The notes below the pieces were generated by a model. The model had not been told where the DNA came from. It saw only the letters and a program-made list of their open reading frames with translations, and ran no database searches. Shown here one piece after another: positions 1-9,000 of a stretch of 64,000 nucleotides of DNA (position 1 is the first letter of the stretch; each line of letters starts with the position of its first letter). Location of the stretch: NCBI GenBank assembly GCA_023423695.1, contig JAFAFA010000052.1, positions 79,059 through 143,058 on the forward strand, given 5' to 3'. The DNA comes from Pseudomonadota bacterium (GTDB lineage Bacteria; Pseudomonadota; Alphaproteobacteria; Azospirillales; Azospirillaceae). The position numbers and the translations under genes were made by a program.

Positions 1-763
1 CCTCGACGTGCTGACCTGCTACCCCGGCATTCATGCGCTGGTGTTCCACCGCTTCGCCAACGCGGCCTGGCGGCGGGGGCTGCGCTGGCCGGCGCGCTTC
101 CTGTCCTATGTGACACGCGCTGTGACCAACATCGATATCCATCCCGGCGCCAGCATCGGCCGCCGTTTCTTCATCGATCATGGCGCCGGCGTGGTGATCG
201 GCGAGACCGCGGAAATCGGCGACGATGTGACGCTCTATCACGGGGTGACGCTGGGCGGCACCTCCTGGACCAAGGGCAAGCGGCACCCGACGCTGATGAA
301 TGGCGTGCTGGTCGGTGCCGGCGCCAAGATCCTGGGGCCGATCACCGTCGGGGCCAACGCGCGGGTGGGCGCCAATTCGGTGGTGACCAAGCCGGTGCCG
401 GCGGGCATGACCGTGGTCGGCATCCCCGGCAGGGTGGTGCGGCCGGAGACCCAGCACCCGCAGCCCGGCCACCAGTTGTCCGGCCGCCAGTTGTCCGACC
501 AAGGCATCGACCTGGAACATCATCTGATGCCGGATCCGGTCGGCAAGGCCATCGCCTGCCTGATCGACCACATCAACCGCATCGAAGCCCGGCTGGAAGC
601 CCACACCGCAACCGGAACGTCACAGTTCCCTGCTAAAAATATCCGTCTTTCGGAATTTCGGTTGGGCGATATACGTTTGGACGGTGTGGCCTGCAGCTCT
701 TGTGGCAACATCTGCGACCAGGAGGGGTGCGGCCCCTCCCCTTCCAGCCAGCAGCACGCGTGA
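1..763 (+). CDS. cysE: Serine O-acetyltransferase, nif-linked (5' end outside window)
   Basis: Makes O-acetylserine from serine and acetyl-CoA, the precursor of cysteine; nif-linked copies are thought to raise cysteine supply for Fe-S cluster assembly. The reading frame is already open at base 2 with LDVLTCYPGIHAL, an internal CysE motif, so the N-terminal helical part lies outside the window. About 253 residues are visible. The left-handed beta-helix is clear: HPGASIGRRFFIDHGAG, VVIGETAEIGDDV and HGVTLGGT, ending near VVGIPGRVV. A helical segment (DPVGKAIACLIDHI) follows. Oddly, about 45 further residues follow it and end in four closely spaced cysteines (CSSCGNIC, then EGCG). nifW starts 13 bases after the stop, suggesting one transcript. 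Family certain; the role in fixation is inferred from context. Confidence 0.93.
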   Translation, partial: LDVLTCYPGIHALVFHRFANAAWRRGLRWPARFLSYVTRAVTNIDIHPGASIGRRFFIDHGAGVVIGETAEIGDDVTLYHGVTLGGTSWTKGKRHPTLMNGVLVGAGAKILGPITVGANARVGANSVVTKPVPAGMTVVGIPGRVVRPETQHPQPGHQLSGRQLSDQGIDLEHHLMPDPVGKAIACLIDHINRIEARLEAHTATGTSQFPAKNIRLSEFRLGDIRLDGVACSSCGNICDQEGCGPSPSSQQHA

Positions 764-776
764 GGAGCCTTCGACG

Positions 777-1112
777 ATGAGCGATTTCACCGACGACCTC
801 GACGATCTGGAAACCGCGGAAGACTTCCTGCGCTTCTTCCACGTCATCTATGACCAGCGCGTGGTCAACGTGAACCGCCTGCACATCCTGCAGCGCTTTC
901 ACGACTACCTGTCGGCGGACCATGGGATGGAGGGGCTCGACGACGAAGGCATGTCGGCGCGCTACCGCTTCCATCTGGAACGCGCCTACCAGGATTTCAT
1001 GGTGTCCAACGCCATCGCGGAGAAGACCTTCAAGGTCCACAAGGAAGAGGCGCGCAAGATGGCCGACCGCTTCGTCCCGCTGGACAGCCTGCTGGGGTCG
1101 CCGGTCGGCTGA
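777..1112 (+). CDS. nifW: Nitrogenase-stabilizing/protective protein NifW
   Basis: NifW interacts with the MoFe protein and is associated with its maturation or protection from oxygen. The protein is 111 residues, the usual NifW size, with the family features LETAEDFLRFF near residues 9-20, VVNVNRLHILQRFHDYL, and a C-terminal helix with FKVHKEEARKMADRFV followed by PLDSLLG. The ATG at 777 is chosen over an earlier in-frame ATG (684) because a TGAGGAG sequence precedes it and the earlier frame overlaps cysE. It lies directly downstream of cysE, probably co-transcribed, and converges on the next minus-strand gene. Confidence 0.93.
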   Translation: MSDFTDDLDDLETAEDFLRFFHVIYDQRVVNVNRLHILQRFHDYLSADHGMEGLDDEGMSARYRFHLERAYQDFMVSNAIAEKTFKVHKEEARKMADRFVPLDSLLGSPVG

Positions 1113-1140
1113 GCCGCCGGCACCCATGACATTGACGGGA

Positions 1141-1164
1141 GGGGGCGCCGGTCGCGCCCCCTTT
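1141..1164 (+). terminator. Intrinsic terminator after nifW
   Basis: GGGGGCGC and GCGCCCCC form an 8-bp perfect stem around the loop CGGTC, followed by TTT. It sits 28 bases after the nifW stop, in the short gap before the convergent gene, so it probably ends the cysE-nifW transcript. Confidence 0.7.
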
Positions 1165-1168
1165 GCCG

Positions 1169-1471
1169 TCAGTGGATCTTGCTCTCGTTGGGACCGTCGT
1201 CGCGCCGATAGACATGGACGTGGTAGGCGGCCATCGGGTTTTCGTCGATGTAGCGCAGCAGTTCCTGCTCCGTCCGCGGCGTGGCGTCGCGGATCAGAAC
1301 CTGCCAGGCGGGCTCCATCGTCGCACGCATGGTCTCGTCGTGGGGCAGCATGATGAATCCGGCCCATTCGGGGTCGAAATCCGCCAGGTAGCTCTTGGCG
1401 TAGTGTTTCATCATCGTCGCGTCGTTGACGTTGACGTTCTCCATATTCTCGAAACAGACACGCAGGTCCAT
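1169..1471 (-). CDS. Small protein of unknown function beside nifW
   Basis: I do not recognise this family. The 100-residue soluble protein has no signal peptide or membrane segment; it has WAGFIMLPHDETM near the middle and ends in a His- and Tyr-rich stretch (AAYHVHVYRRDD). The ATG at 1471 is preferred to one 15 bases upstream because AGGAGG lies 6 bases before it. The gene stands alone between nifW and a response regulator. About 295 bases upstream hold no sigma-54 promoter that I can see. I compared it with CowN, also small and nif-linked, and it does not match what I recall of that protein. Location suggests, but does not show, a link to nitrogen fixation. Confidence 0.7.
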   Translation of the reverse strand: MDLRVCFENMENVNVNDATMMKHYAKSYLADFDPEWAGFIMLPHDETMRATMEPAWQVLIRDATPRTEQELLRYIDENPMAAYHVHVYRRDDGPNESKIH

Positions 1472-1765
1472 CGCCGTCCTCCTCATGGAATAGGGCGCGG
1501 CCCCGCCAATGGTCCGCAAGGGACGCGCGCAGGTCCGCGTTGTTCGGTCCTGAAAACAGTCATGCAATAGAGATGGTACGCCGACCGGGTGAAAAACAAG
1601 GGCGTGCAATCTCTCCCCATGCACCAGAGATGTCCTGCGGCCATGCCTGCCCATTTCGCCATGCATCCGGCGCAGACCGGGCCATTGGTCATAATCCTGC
1701 GCTTTTTGGGTTCGCCGACTGCGCGGGTCCTGTAGAATTCTTGTGACAGCACCTGTGCGAGTACG

Positions 1766-2170
1766 ATGACAGACCTTCCGCCTGCCTCCGACCATCCCCT
1801 GCGCATCCTCATCGTCGAGGACGAAAGTCTCGCCGCCATGGCTTTGGAAGAGGTCCTTGGCATGCTGGGCTTTGCCGTCATCGGTATGGAGGACAATGCC
1901 GACGCCGCGATCGACGCGGCCGAGCGGCTGCGCCCCGACATCGTGATGATGGACATCCGGCTGCTCGGTTCCCGCGACGGAATCGAAGCAGCCGCGGCCA
2001 TTCGCGCCCGCACCGGCATCCGCTGCATCTTCACCTCCGCCTTCGCCGATGCGGAAACCCGGCACCGCGCCGCCGACTGCGAGCCCTTCGGCTTCGTCCG
2101 CAAGCCCTATTTCCCGACGGAACTGCAACGGGCGCTTGACCATGCGGCTGGGGTGTTGAGAGGGAGCTGA
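1766..2170 (+). CDS. Single-domain response regulator (CheY-like)
   Basis: A 134-residue protein consisting of one receiver domain and no output domain. ILIVEDE gives the acidic pocket, MMDIRL contains the phospho-acceptor Asp (about residue 57), TSAFAD carries the conserved Thr/Ser and VRKPY the conserved Lys. The domain begins about residue 12. No kinase is adjacent, so its partner is unknown; stand-alone receivers of this kind usually act in phosphorelays or by protein-protein contact. It converges on fixX. Confidence 0.88.
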   Translation: MTDLPPASDHPLRILIVEDESLAAMALEEVLGMLGFAVIGMEDNADAAIDAAERLRPDIVMMDIRLLGSRDGIEAAAAIRARTGIRCIFTSAFADAETRHRAADCEPFGFVRKPYFPTELQRALDHAAGVLRGS

Positions 2171-2195
2171 TTGCCCCCACCAGACAAATCAGCCC

Positions 2196-2213
2196 CCGCG
2201 CAGTCCTGCGCGG
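2196..2213. terminator. Hairpin between convergent genes, possible terminator
   Basis: CCGCGCAG and CTGCGCGG form a perfect 8-bp inverted repeat with a 2-base spacer, 25 bases after the response regulator stop and 40 bases beyond the fixX stop on the other strand. There is no clear T run in either direction, so the terminator call is weak. Confidence 0.3.
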
Positions 2214-2252
2214 AGGCCGTCGAGTGGGCGGGGGAAGACGACGGAGACGATC

Positions 2253-2546
2253 TCAGCCGAACTTGTAGCTGATGCCGTAACCGCCGCGTGGATAGTCCCA
2301 GGCGATGTTTCCCTTGTCCTGGCAGACGACGCGGCAGGTGCCGCATTCCAGGCAGCCGTCGGTCACCAGCGTCACGCCGCCGGTCTCGTTCTTGCTGTAG
2401 CAGGCGGCCGGGCAGCAGAAGGTGCAGGCTTGGCGTTCGCAGCTCTGGCAGGCCTCCACGCTCTTGATCTGGATGTGCGGCCGGCTTTCATCGACGATGT
2501 AGCGGTTCTGATAAAGCTTCTCTTCGACCTTCACCATGATGCTCAT
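2253..2546 (-). CDS. fixX: Ferredoxin-like protein FixX
   Basis: Ferredoxin-like subunit of the FixABCX electron-bifurcating complex; it carries low-potential electrons toward nitrogenase. It is 97 residues, the typical length. Two cysteine clusters are visible: CQSCERQACTFCCPAACY near residues 34-51, and CLECGTCRVVC near 69-79, followed by the conserved C-terminal WDYPRGGYGISY. Its start overlaps the fixC stop by 4 bases (ATGA), indicating translational coupling. An alternative start 9 bases further in (MVKVEEK) is possible. Last gene of the fixABCX operon. Confidence 0.95.
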   Translation of the reverse strand: MSIMVKVEEKLYQNRYIVDESRPHIQIKSVEACQSCERQACTFCCPAACYSKNETGGVTLVTDGCLECGTCRVVCQDKGNIAWDYPRGGYGISYKFG

Positions 2547-3844
2547 CGCACGGCCCTCACCAGCTTGATTGCGTCACCGACCAGTCCCATCACCGAGCGG
2601 CGCTTGATGAAGGACTTCATGATCTGCTTTTCCTTCGACTTCTTGTCGACGCTGTCCACGGTGAACCAGTTGTGGGCCGCCGCAGTGATTTCGTCGGGAT
2701 AAGCGCCGAAGAACTGCTTGTTGCCGTGCATGATGCCGGGCAGCTCGCGATACTTCTTCAGGTCCTTCATGATGAAGCTGTCGTCCAGCTTCTTCTTGTA
2801 GGCGGCCAGGTTCGACGCGCTGTAGCCCTTGCCGGCGGCCTTCAACTCGATCACCGTCTCCGCCGCCATCCGGCCCGAGGCCATGGCGAGGTTGGAGCCC
2901 TCGCGGTGGGCGGCGTTGTTGAAGTGGGCGGCGTCGCCGACCACCATCCAGCCGTCCCCGTAGAGTTGCGGAACCGCCTTGTAGCCACCCTCCGGGATCA
3001 TGTGGGCGGCGTATTCCTTCATCTCCGCCCCTTCGATCAGCGGCTTGATGACGGGGTGGTTCTTCAGATCCTCCAGCATTTTGTAGGGCGGGCAATCGCC
3101 GTTCTTGAAGTCGGAGATCAGGCAGCCGATGCCGATCGTCAGCGATTCCTTGTTGGTGTAGAGGAAGGCGGTGCCGACCATCCCCTTGGTCACCTTGCCC
3201 ATGATCTCGATGACGACGCCCTCGTCCTCCTTGATGCCGAAGCGCTGCTGGACCAGATCCGGATCGATGAAGAGAATTTCCTTCACCGCCAGCGCCACAT
3301 TCTCCGGCGCCGCTTCGGCCTGGAGGCCGGCGCGCTTGGCGAGCAGGGCGTTGACGCCGTCGGCCATGATGACGACGTCGGCGTGGATCTCCCCGCCCTC
3401 GCGGTCGGTGCGGACGCCGATCACCTTGCCGGACGGGTCGCGGATCAGCTCCGTCACCGTCGTCTCGCAAATCTGCAGGCCACCGACCTTGCGGATCTGC
3501 TCGCCCCACCATTTGTCGATGTTGGCGCGGATGATGGTGTAGCGGTTCGGCTTGTCGCTGTTGAAGGACTCCGAGCGGTAGTTGGTGCCGACATAGCTGT
3601 CGTCGCCCAGCAGCCAGACGCGCTGTTCGATGATGTGGCGCTCCGTCGGGCAATCATCCCGGAAGTCCGGGATGATCTTCTCCAGCTCATGGGCGTACAT
3701 GATGCCGCCCTGGACGTTCTTGGCGCCGGGATACTCGCCGCGCTCGAGCTGGAGCACCTTCAGCCCCTGCTTGGCCAGCGTATAGGTCGCGGCGTTGCCG
3801 GACGGGCCGGCACCGATGACGATGGCGTCGAACTTTTCGACCAT
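2543..3844 (-). CDS. fixC: Flavoprotein-quinone oxidoreductase FixC
   Basis: FAD protein related to electron-transfer-flavoprotein:quinone oxidoreductase; in FixABCX it takes the high-potential branch of bifurcated electrons to quinone. At 433 residues it is full length. It opens with a Rossmann FAD-binding motif (VIGAGPSGNAAT, residues 9-20) and has the second FAD motif GDGWMVVGDAAHFNNAAHREG near residue 300. The C-terminus (SFIKRRSVMGLVGDAIKLVRAV) is typical of the family. It follows fixB by 28 bases and overlaps fixX by 4. Confidence 0.95.
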   Translation of the reverse strand: MVEKFDAIVIGAGPSGNAATYTLAKQGLKVLQLERGEYPGAKNVQGGIMYAHELEKIIPDFRDDCPTERHIIEQRVWLLGDDSYVGTNYRSESFNSDKPNRYTIIRANIDKWWGEQIRKVGGLQICETTVTELIRDPSGKVIGVRTDREGGEIHADVVIMADGVNALLAKRAGLQAEAAPENVALAVKEILFIDPDLVQQRFGIKEDEGVVIEIMGKVTKGMVGTAFLYTNKESLTIGIGCLISDFKNGDCPPYKMLEDLKNHPVIKPLIEGAEMKEYAAHMIPEGGYKAVPQLYGDGWMVVGDAAHFNNAAHREGSNLAMASGRMAAETVIELKAAGKGYSASNLAAYKKKLDDSFIMKDLKKYRELPGIMHGNKQFFGAYPDEITAAAHNWFTVDSVDKKSKEKQIMKSFIKRRSVMGLVGDAIKLVRAVR

Positions 3845-3872
3845 GTCGACAGGCTCCTTTCTCGTCCGGCGG

Positions 3873-4967
3873 TCAGCCGGCCATGCGGTTGACGGCCATA
3901 TAATTGTTGGGGAGCCGGCGACCGAAGGCGTCGGTCAGCGCCGGCAGGATCGTCAGCGCGTCGCCGACCAGCCCGAGATGGGCGAAGTCGAAGATCGTCG
4001 CGTTGGGATCGGTGTTGATCGCCAGGATCAGGTCCGACTTCTCCATGCCGACCCGATGCTGGATGGCGCCGGAAATGCCGGCGGCGATGTAGAGCTTCGG
4101 CCGCACCGTCTTGCCGGTCTGCCCGACCTGGCGGTCGTTGGTGGCCCAACCGGCCTGGACCAGCGGACGGGTCACCCCGACCTCGCCGCCCAGCACCCGG
4201 GCCAGATCGAACACCAGCTTCATGTTCTCGACCTTGCCCAACCCCTTGCCGGCCGACACGATGATGTCGGCGAAGGCCAGCTGCGCCTCGTTCTGCTCGC
4301 GGTCGGCGATGAAGTTCAGGACCTTGGTGACGATGTCCTCTTCGCGGAGATCCGGCTGGATTTCGATGACCCGGCCAGTGCGGGCATCGTCGCGCTCCGG
4401 CATCGCCATCACGCGCGGGCGGACGGTGGCCATCTGCGGCCGGTAGGCCAGCGTCTGGATGGTGCAGAGCAGCGTGCCGCCGAAGGTCGGCCGGGTGGCG
4501 GCCAGCGAGCGGTTGTCGGCGTAGATGTCCAGCTCGGTGCAGTCGGCGGTCAGGCCGGTCGCCAGCGTGGTGGCGATGGCGCCCGCCAGATCGCGGCCCA
4601 GCGTGGTGGCGCCCAGCAGCACGATCTCCGGCTTATGGGCGTTCACCACGTCGGTCATCACGCGGCAATAGGGGTCGGTGCGGTAGTCGGCCAGCGCCGG
4701 GTCGGTCACCTTGTAGACGATGTCGGCGCCATAGCCGATGGCTTCGCCGCAGATGCGGTTCAGGTCGGGGCTCTCGGCGCCCAGGACAACGGCACCGACC
4801 TCCACCCCCAGCTTGTCGGCCAGCTTGCGGGCTTCGCCCAGCAGTTCCAGCGACACGGAATGGACGATGCCGCGCTCCTGCTCCACGATCACCCAGACGT
4901 TCTTGTAAACCTTCAGGTGTTCGGGAAGCTGGAACTTGCGGCCCTGGGGCTTGATCGGTTCGCTCAT
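3873..4967 (-). CDS. fixB: Electron transfer flavoprotein alpha subunit FixB
   Basis: Larger ETF-type subunit, pairing with FixA to hold the bifurcating flavin. The protein has 364 residues. The N-terminal ETF domain contains VWVIVEQERG and the start of the alpha/beta fold; the C-terminal FAD domain shows VSAGKGLG near 230, GEVGVTRPLVQAGW, and the ETF-alpha signature LYIAAGISGAIQHRVGM near 300-316, followed by INTDPNATIFDFAHLG. It starts 25 bases after fixA in the same operon. Confidence 0.95.
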   Translation of the reverse strand: MSEPIKPQGRKFQLPEHLKVYKNVWVIVEQERGIVHSVSLELLGEARKLADKLGVEVGAVVLGAESPDLNRICGEAIGYGADIVYKVTDPALADYRTDPYCRVMTDVVNAHKPEIVLLGATTLGRDLAGAIATTLATGLTADCTELDIYADNRSLAATRPTFGGTLLCTIQTLAYRPQMATVRPRVMAMPERDDARTGRVIEIQPDLREEDIVTKVLNFIADREQNEAQLAFADIIVSAGKGLGKVENMKLVFDLARVLGGEVGVTRPLVQAGWATNDRQVGQTGKTVRPKLYIAAGISGAIQHRVGMEKSDLILAINTDPNATIFDFAHLGLVGDALTILPALTDAFGRRLPNNYMAVNRMAG

Positions 4968-4992
4968 CGTCGGGTCTCCCGCGGGTGTATCG

Positions 4993-5844
4993 TCAAAGCC
5001 CGGCCGCGGCGCGGGCGAGCAGGTCGTCGGCCAGCTTGGGCTGGGCGGCGAAGATGGCGTCGATGGCGGCGGCGGCCATCGCGTCGGGCGTATCGGATGC
5101 AGCCTCGATCATCCTGGCCTTCTCGGCGCGCGGCTTCGGCACGAACACCTTCGACACCACGGTCGGCGAGCCCTTCAGGCCGACGCGGCCCTCTTCGGCG
5201 CCGGTGTAGTCGCGGCTCCAGGTCTTCAGCTCGTAGCGGGCGGCGCGGAACAGGTCGTCCATCTTGCCGAAGCGGATGCTGTTGGTGCCTTCCAGCATGG
5301 TGATCATGCAGGGCAGCTTGGTCTTCAGCACCTGCACGCCGCCTTCGGAGCGGCGCTGCACCACGATCTCCTTGGAGGCGATGTTCAGGTCTTCGATCCT
5401 GGTGATGTAGGTCAGCTGTTCGAAGCCGAGCCGGGTGGCGATGCCGGGGCCGACCTGGGCGGTGTCGCCGTCCACCGTCTGCTTGCCGCAGAAGACGATG
5501 TCGACCGGCTCCTCCTCCGCCAGCTTCTGGATGGCCGAGGTCAGGGCGTAGGAGGTCGCCAGCGTGTCGGAGCCTGCGAATTTGCGGTCGGTCAGCAGCA
5601 CCGCGTCGTCGGCCCCCAGCGACAGCGCCTTGCGCAGCGAGGTCTCCGCCATCGGCGGTCCCATGGTCAGCACGGTGACGCGGGCGCCCACCTTGTCCTT
5701 CAGCCGCAGCGCCTCTTCCAGCGAGAACAGGTCGAAGGGGTTGATGATGGCGGGCACGCCCTGCCGCATGATGGTGTTGGTGACGGGATGGATGCGGATC
5801 TGGGCGCTGTCGGGCACCTGTTTGATACAGACGACGATGTGCAT
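4993..5844 (-). CDS. fixA: Electron transfer flavoprotein beta subunit FixA
   Basis: ETF beta-type subunit that binds NADH-derived electrons and bifurcates them with FixB, feeding nitrogenase in diazotrophs. The ATG at 5844 gives MHIVVCIKQVPDSA, the conserved N-terminus, and a 283-residue protein; an upstream in-frame ATG at 5973 would run through the promoter and is rejected. Other family features are NPFDLFSLEEALRLKD and VDIVFCGKQTVDGDTAQVGP. AAGGAGAACGGG lies just before the ATG. First gene of fixABCX, with a sigma-54 promoter about 80-95 bases upstream and a NifA site beyond it. Confidence 0.95.
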   Translation of the reverse strand: MHIVVCIKQVPDSAQIRIHPVTNTIMRQGVPAIINPFDLFSLEEALRLKDKVGARVTVLTMGPPMAETSLRKALSLGADDAVLLTDRKFAGSDTLATSYALTSAIQKLAEEEPVDIVFCGKQTVDGDTAQVGPGIATRLGFEQLTYITRIEDLNIASKEIVVQRRSEGGVQVLKTKLPCMITMLEGTNSIRFGKMDDLFRAARYELKTWSRDYTGAEEGRVGLKGSPTVVSKVFVPKPRAEKARMIEAASDTPDAMAAAAIDAIFAAQPKLADDLLARAAAGL

Positions 5845-5925
5845 CCCGTTCTCCTTGGCTTCCGCTCTCGCTGTGGCGCGCATGTGGGTTTGGGGCCGGC
5901 ACCGGGCCGGGACACACCCAGGACA

Positions 5926-5940
5926 GCAAGCGGCGTGCCA
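5926..5940 (-). promoter_or_regulatory. Sigma-54 (RpoN) -24/-12 promoter of fixABCX
   Basis: On the minus strand this reads TGGCACGCCGCTTGC, an exact match to the consensus TGGCAC-N5-TTGC. It lies 82-96 bases before the fixA ATG, pointing toward fixA. Exact matches are rare by chance, and together with the activator site it predicts RpoN- and NifA-dependent expression. Confidence 0.92.
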
Positions 5941-6008
5941 GCCGGCGGAGACCGGCCAAGCCACTGGAAGCACTTATGATTTTCAGGAGATGCGATACAC
6001 CGCGCCCT

Positions 6009-6024
6009 TGTCGCAAAGGCGACA
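6009..6024 (-). promoter_or_regulatory. NifA upstream activator sequence
   Basis: TGTCGCAAAGGCGACA fits the NifA site TGT-N10-ACA exactly and is itself a near-perfect palindrome (TTGTCGC/GCGACAA). Its centre is about 83 bases upstream of the -24/-12 promoter of fixA, the distance usual for NifA acting through DNA looping. Confidence 0.88.
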
Positions 6025-6070
6025 AGAGGACCGCCGTGTCGGGTTCGCTACAGCCCGCGCGAATCCGATA

Positions 6071-9000
6071 TCAGACTGCCTCGATGTGGGCGACGACACG
6101 ATCCAGCTCGATGCCGACGCGGGCAACCATGGCGGCGATCCCGTCCAGCCGGCGGTCGATCACCGCCATCTCCACCGCATCCGCGGCGGCGGCGAGATCG
6201 CGGGCTCCGACGGTGCGTGAGGATCCCGCCAGCTTGTGCGCGGCCTGCCGCACCTCGTCCCAGATCTCGCCCGCCAACGCATCGATGAGCCAACGGTGGG
6301 AGGTGCGGTTGGAAGTGACGAATTCGCCCAGCAGATGGCGGACGAAGTCGGCGTCACCGTCGAACAGCGCGGTCAGCGCATCCATGTCGAGCGGCGGCAG
6401 GTCAGCCGCCTGCGGCTCCACCGGCGGAGCCTCGACGGCCTCCGGCGGCTGGGCGACCTGCTCGTCGGGCTCCTCCTCCGCCCAGTCTTCCGCGTAACCG
6501 TCCGGCGGCAGGAAACGGTCGAGCACGCGGCGCAGATCGGCGAGGCTGACCGGTTTGGCCAGCGTGTCGTCCATGCCAGCCTGCAGGCAGAGTTGGGCCT
6601 CGTTCTCCGTCGCGTTGGCGGTGATGGCGACGATGGGCAGGCGGGGACCGCCCCCGGCCGCTTCCGCCGCCCGGATGCTGCGGGCCAGTTCGATGCCGTC
6701 CATCTCCGGCATCTGGCAGTCGGTCAGCAGAAGCCCATGGCCGCCGGCCCGCCACAGGGCCAGCGCCTGGGCGCCGTCCTCCGCGGTTTCCATGACATGG
6801 CCCAGCAGGGTCAACTGGCGTTGGATGACCTGCCGGTTGGTCGGATGATCCTCCGCCACCAGGATCAGGCGCCCCTGCGCCCTCGCCTCCTCCACCGTGG
6901 GCAGCCGCCGCCGGCCGGCGGCGGGAGCGGCGGGCTCCGGCTCCGGCTGCAGATCGGCCCGTCCACCCTCTCCGGCCGGCATGCGCCCGGCGGCGGCCAG
7001 GACGGCGCGGATCAGGCTGGTCCGCCGCACCGGCCGGCCGAGGACGACGGTCCCGGCGCCGGCCCCAACCCTTGAGGAGCCCAGCGCGGCCGCATCGCCG
7101 GGCGTCATCGCGTCGCCGCCGATCAGCACGCAGCCACGCACCCGGCCGCGCGGGTCGCTGTCCAGCGCCGCAGTGTCGGTGCCCAGCGTGGAGACCAGAA
7201 CGTCGCAGGCGGCGGTGGGCAGAAGGGTCCGCAAGGCTGCGTCGGCGTCGGACGCCTCCACCACCTGGGCGCCGTCGGCGTTCAGGTAGCGGGCGAGGAA
7301 GCCGCGCTCCTCCGCATCCGCGGCCAGCAGCAGCACCGTCACGCCCAGCAGCGGCGCCCGCTGAAGGCAGGCGTCATCCTCCGCCGGGACCAGATCGGCC
7401 GCGAAGGTGAACCAGAAGGTGGAGCCGACATTCGGTTCGCTGGTGACACCGATGTCGCCGCCCATCAGTTCGGCCAGACGCCGGCAGATCGACAGCCCGA
7501 GCCCGGTGCCGCCGAACCGGCGGGTGGTCGACACCTCCGCCTGGGTGAAGGGACGGAACAGGCGGACCTGATTCTCCGGCGAGATGCCGATGCCGGTATC
7601 GGTCACCGCCACCCGGATGATGACCCGGTCGCCGTCGAAATGCGCCAGTTCCACCCGCACCGTGACCGAACCGGACTGGGTGAACTTCACCGCATTGCCG
7701 GCGATGTTGAACAGCACCTGCCGGATGCGCACCGGATCGCCCAGCACGGCTGCCGGCAGGTCGGGATCGACGTAGGTGACCAGCGACAGGCCCTTGGCCC
7801 GCGCACCGGGGGCCAGCGTGTCTGCCACCCCCTCCACCACGCCGGCCAGCGCGACCGGGACACGTTCCAGGTCCAGCCGCCCGGCCTCGATCTTCGAGAA
7901 GTCCAGGATGTCGTTGATGATGGTCAGCAGGGCGCCGGCCGATTCCCGCACCACGGTGACCAGTTCGCGCTGGTCGCCGGTCAGGCTGGTGTGCTCCAGC
8001 AGTTCCAGCATGCCCTGGATGCCGTTCATCGGCGTGCGGATCTCGTGGCTCATGGTCGCAAGGAACAGCGACTTCGCCTGGTTGGCCGCCTCCGCCTCCG
8101 AGCGCGCCGCTTCCGCCGCCTCGCGCGCGGCTACGAGGTCGCGCGTGCGTTCCGCCACCTGGCCTTCCAGGCTGCGGTTCAACTCGGTCAGTTCCTCATA
8201 GAGGTGAACGTTGTCGAAGCCGATGGCGACCTTGGCGCAGAACACCTCCAGCAGCCGCCGTTCGTCCGCCGTCAGGGCGCGGCCATGGCCGAGATAGACA
8301 GCCGTGTCGTGCAGCCGGGTGGCGGAGCGGAAGACCAGGACGCTGTGCCCGCGCTCGTACCGGTTGCGGCCGTCGGTCAGCGCCGCCGTCACCGCCTGCA
8401 CCGCATCGTCCGGCAGGGCCAGGAACAGCGGCGTCCCTTCCATCCCGACATGGCGGCCGGCACCGCCCAGCACCAGCGGTTCCGCCGGCTGCGGCCCATC
8501 GGACAGGCGGCTGACCAGCGCCACCCCCCCCAAGGTCATTCCATTGGCGGGCGGACAGACGCCGACGATCTGCGCCACGGCATGGCGCACGAATTCCGCC
8601 ATCGTCCGCTTGCCCAGCAGCGTGGAAGAGGCGTCGAGGATGCGCTCCAGCCCCTCGCGGTGATCCTCGATCGCGGTGATGTCCTGATAGCCGCGAAGCG
8701 CCGCGACGACGGATGTGAACAGCTTCTGCGCCGTCAGCTCGGTCTTCGACTTGTAGTCGTTGATGTCGTAGCTGAGGATCACGTCGCGTTCCGGCGCCTG
8801 CCCCGGCTGGCCGGTGCGCAGGATGATGCGGACCCGGCGGTTGCTCAACTCGCTGCGGATGTAGCGGACCAGACGCAGGCCGGCATCGTCGGATTCCATC
8901 ACGACGTCCAGCAGGATCACCGCAATGGCCGGGTTGTCGCGCAGCACCCCGCGGGCTTCCGCCGCGGTGGCGGCCGACAGGAACTGCGCCGGACGCCCTT

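Noticed and set aside
689..706. Possible sigma-54 promoter before nifW (TGGCCTGCAGCTCTTGT)
   Set aside because: The -12 GC is out of register and the site lies inside the cysE frame; nifW is 13 bases after cysE and needs no own promoter.
1169..1471. CowN identity for the small nif-linked protein
   Set aside because: Size and context fit, but the sequence does not match the CowN pattern I know, so the name was not used.
3795..5303. 502-codon plus-strand frame opposite fixB and fixA
   Set aside because: It mirrors fixBA and overlaps two well-supported genes; composition typical of antisense frames in GC-rich genomes.
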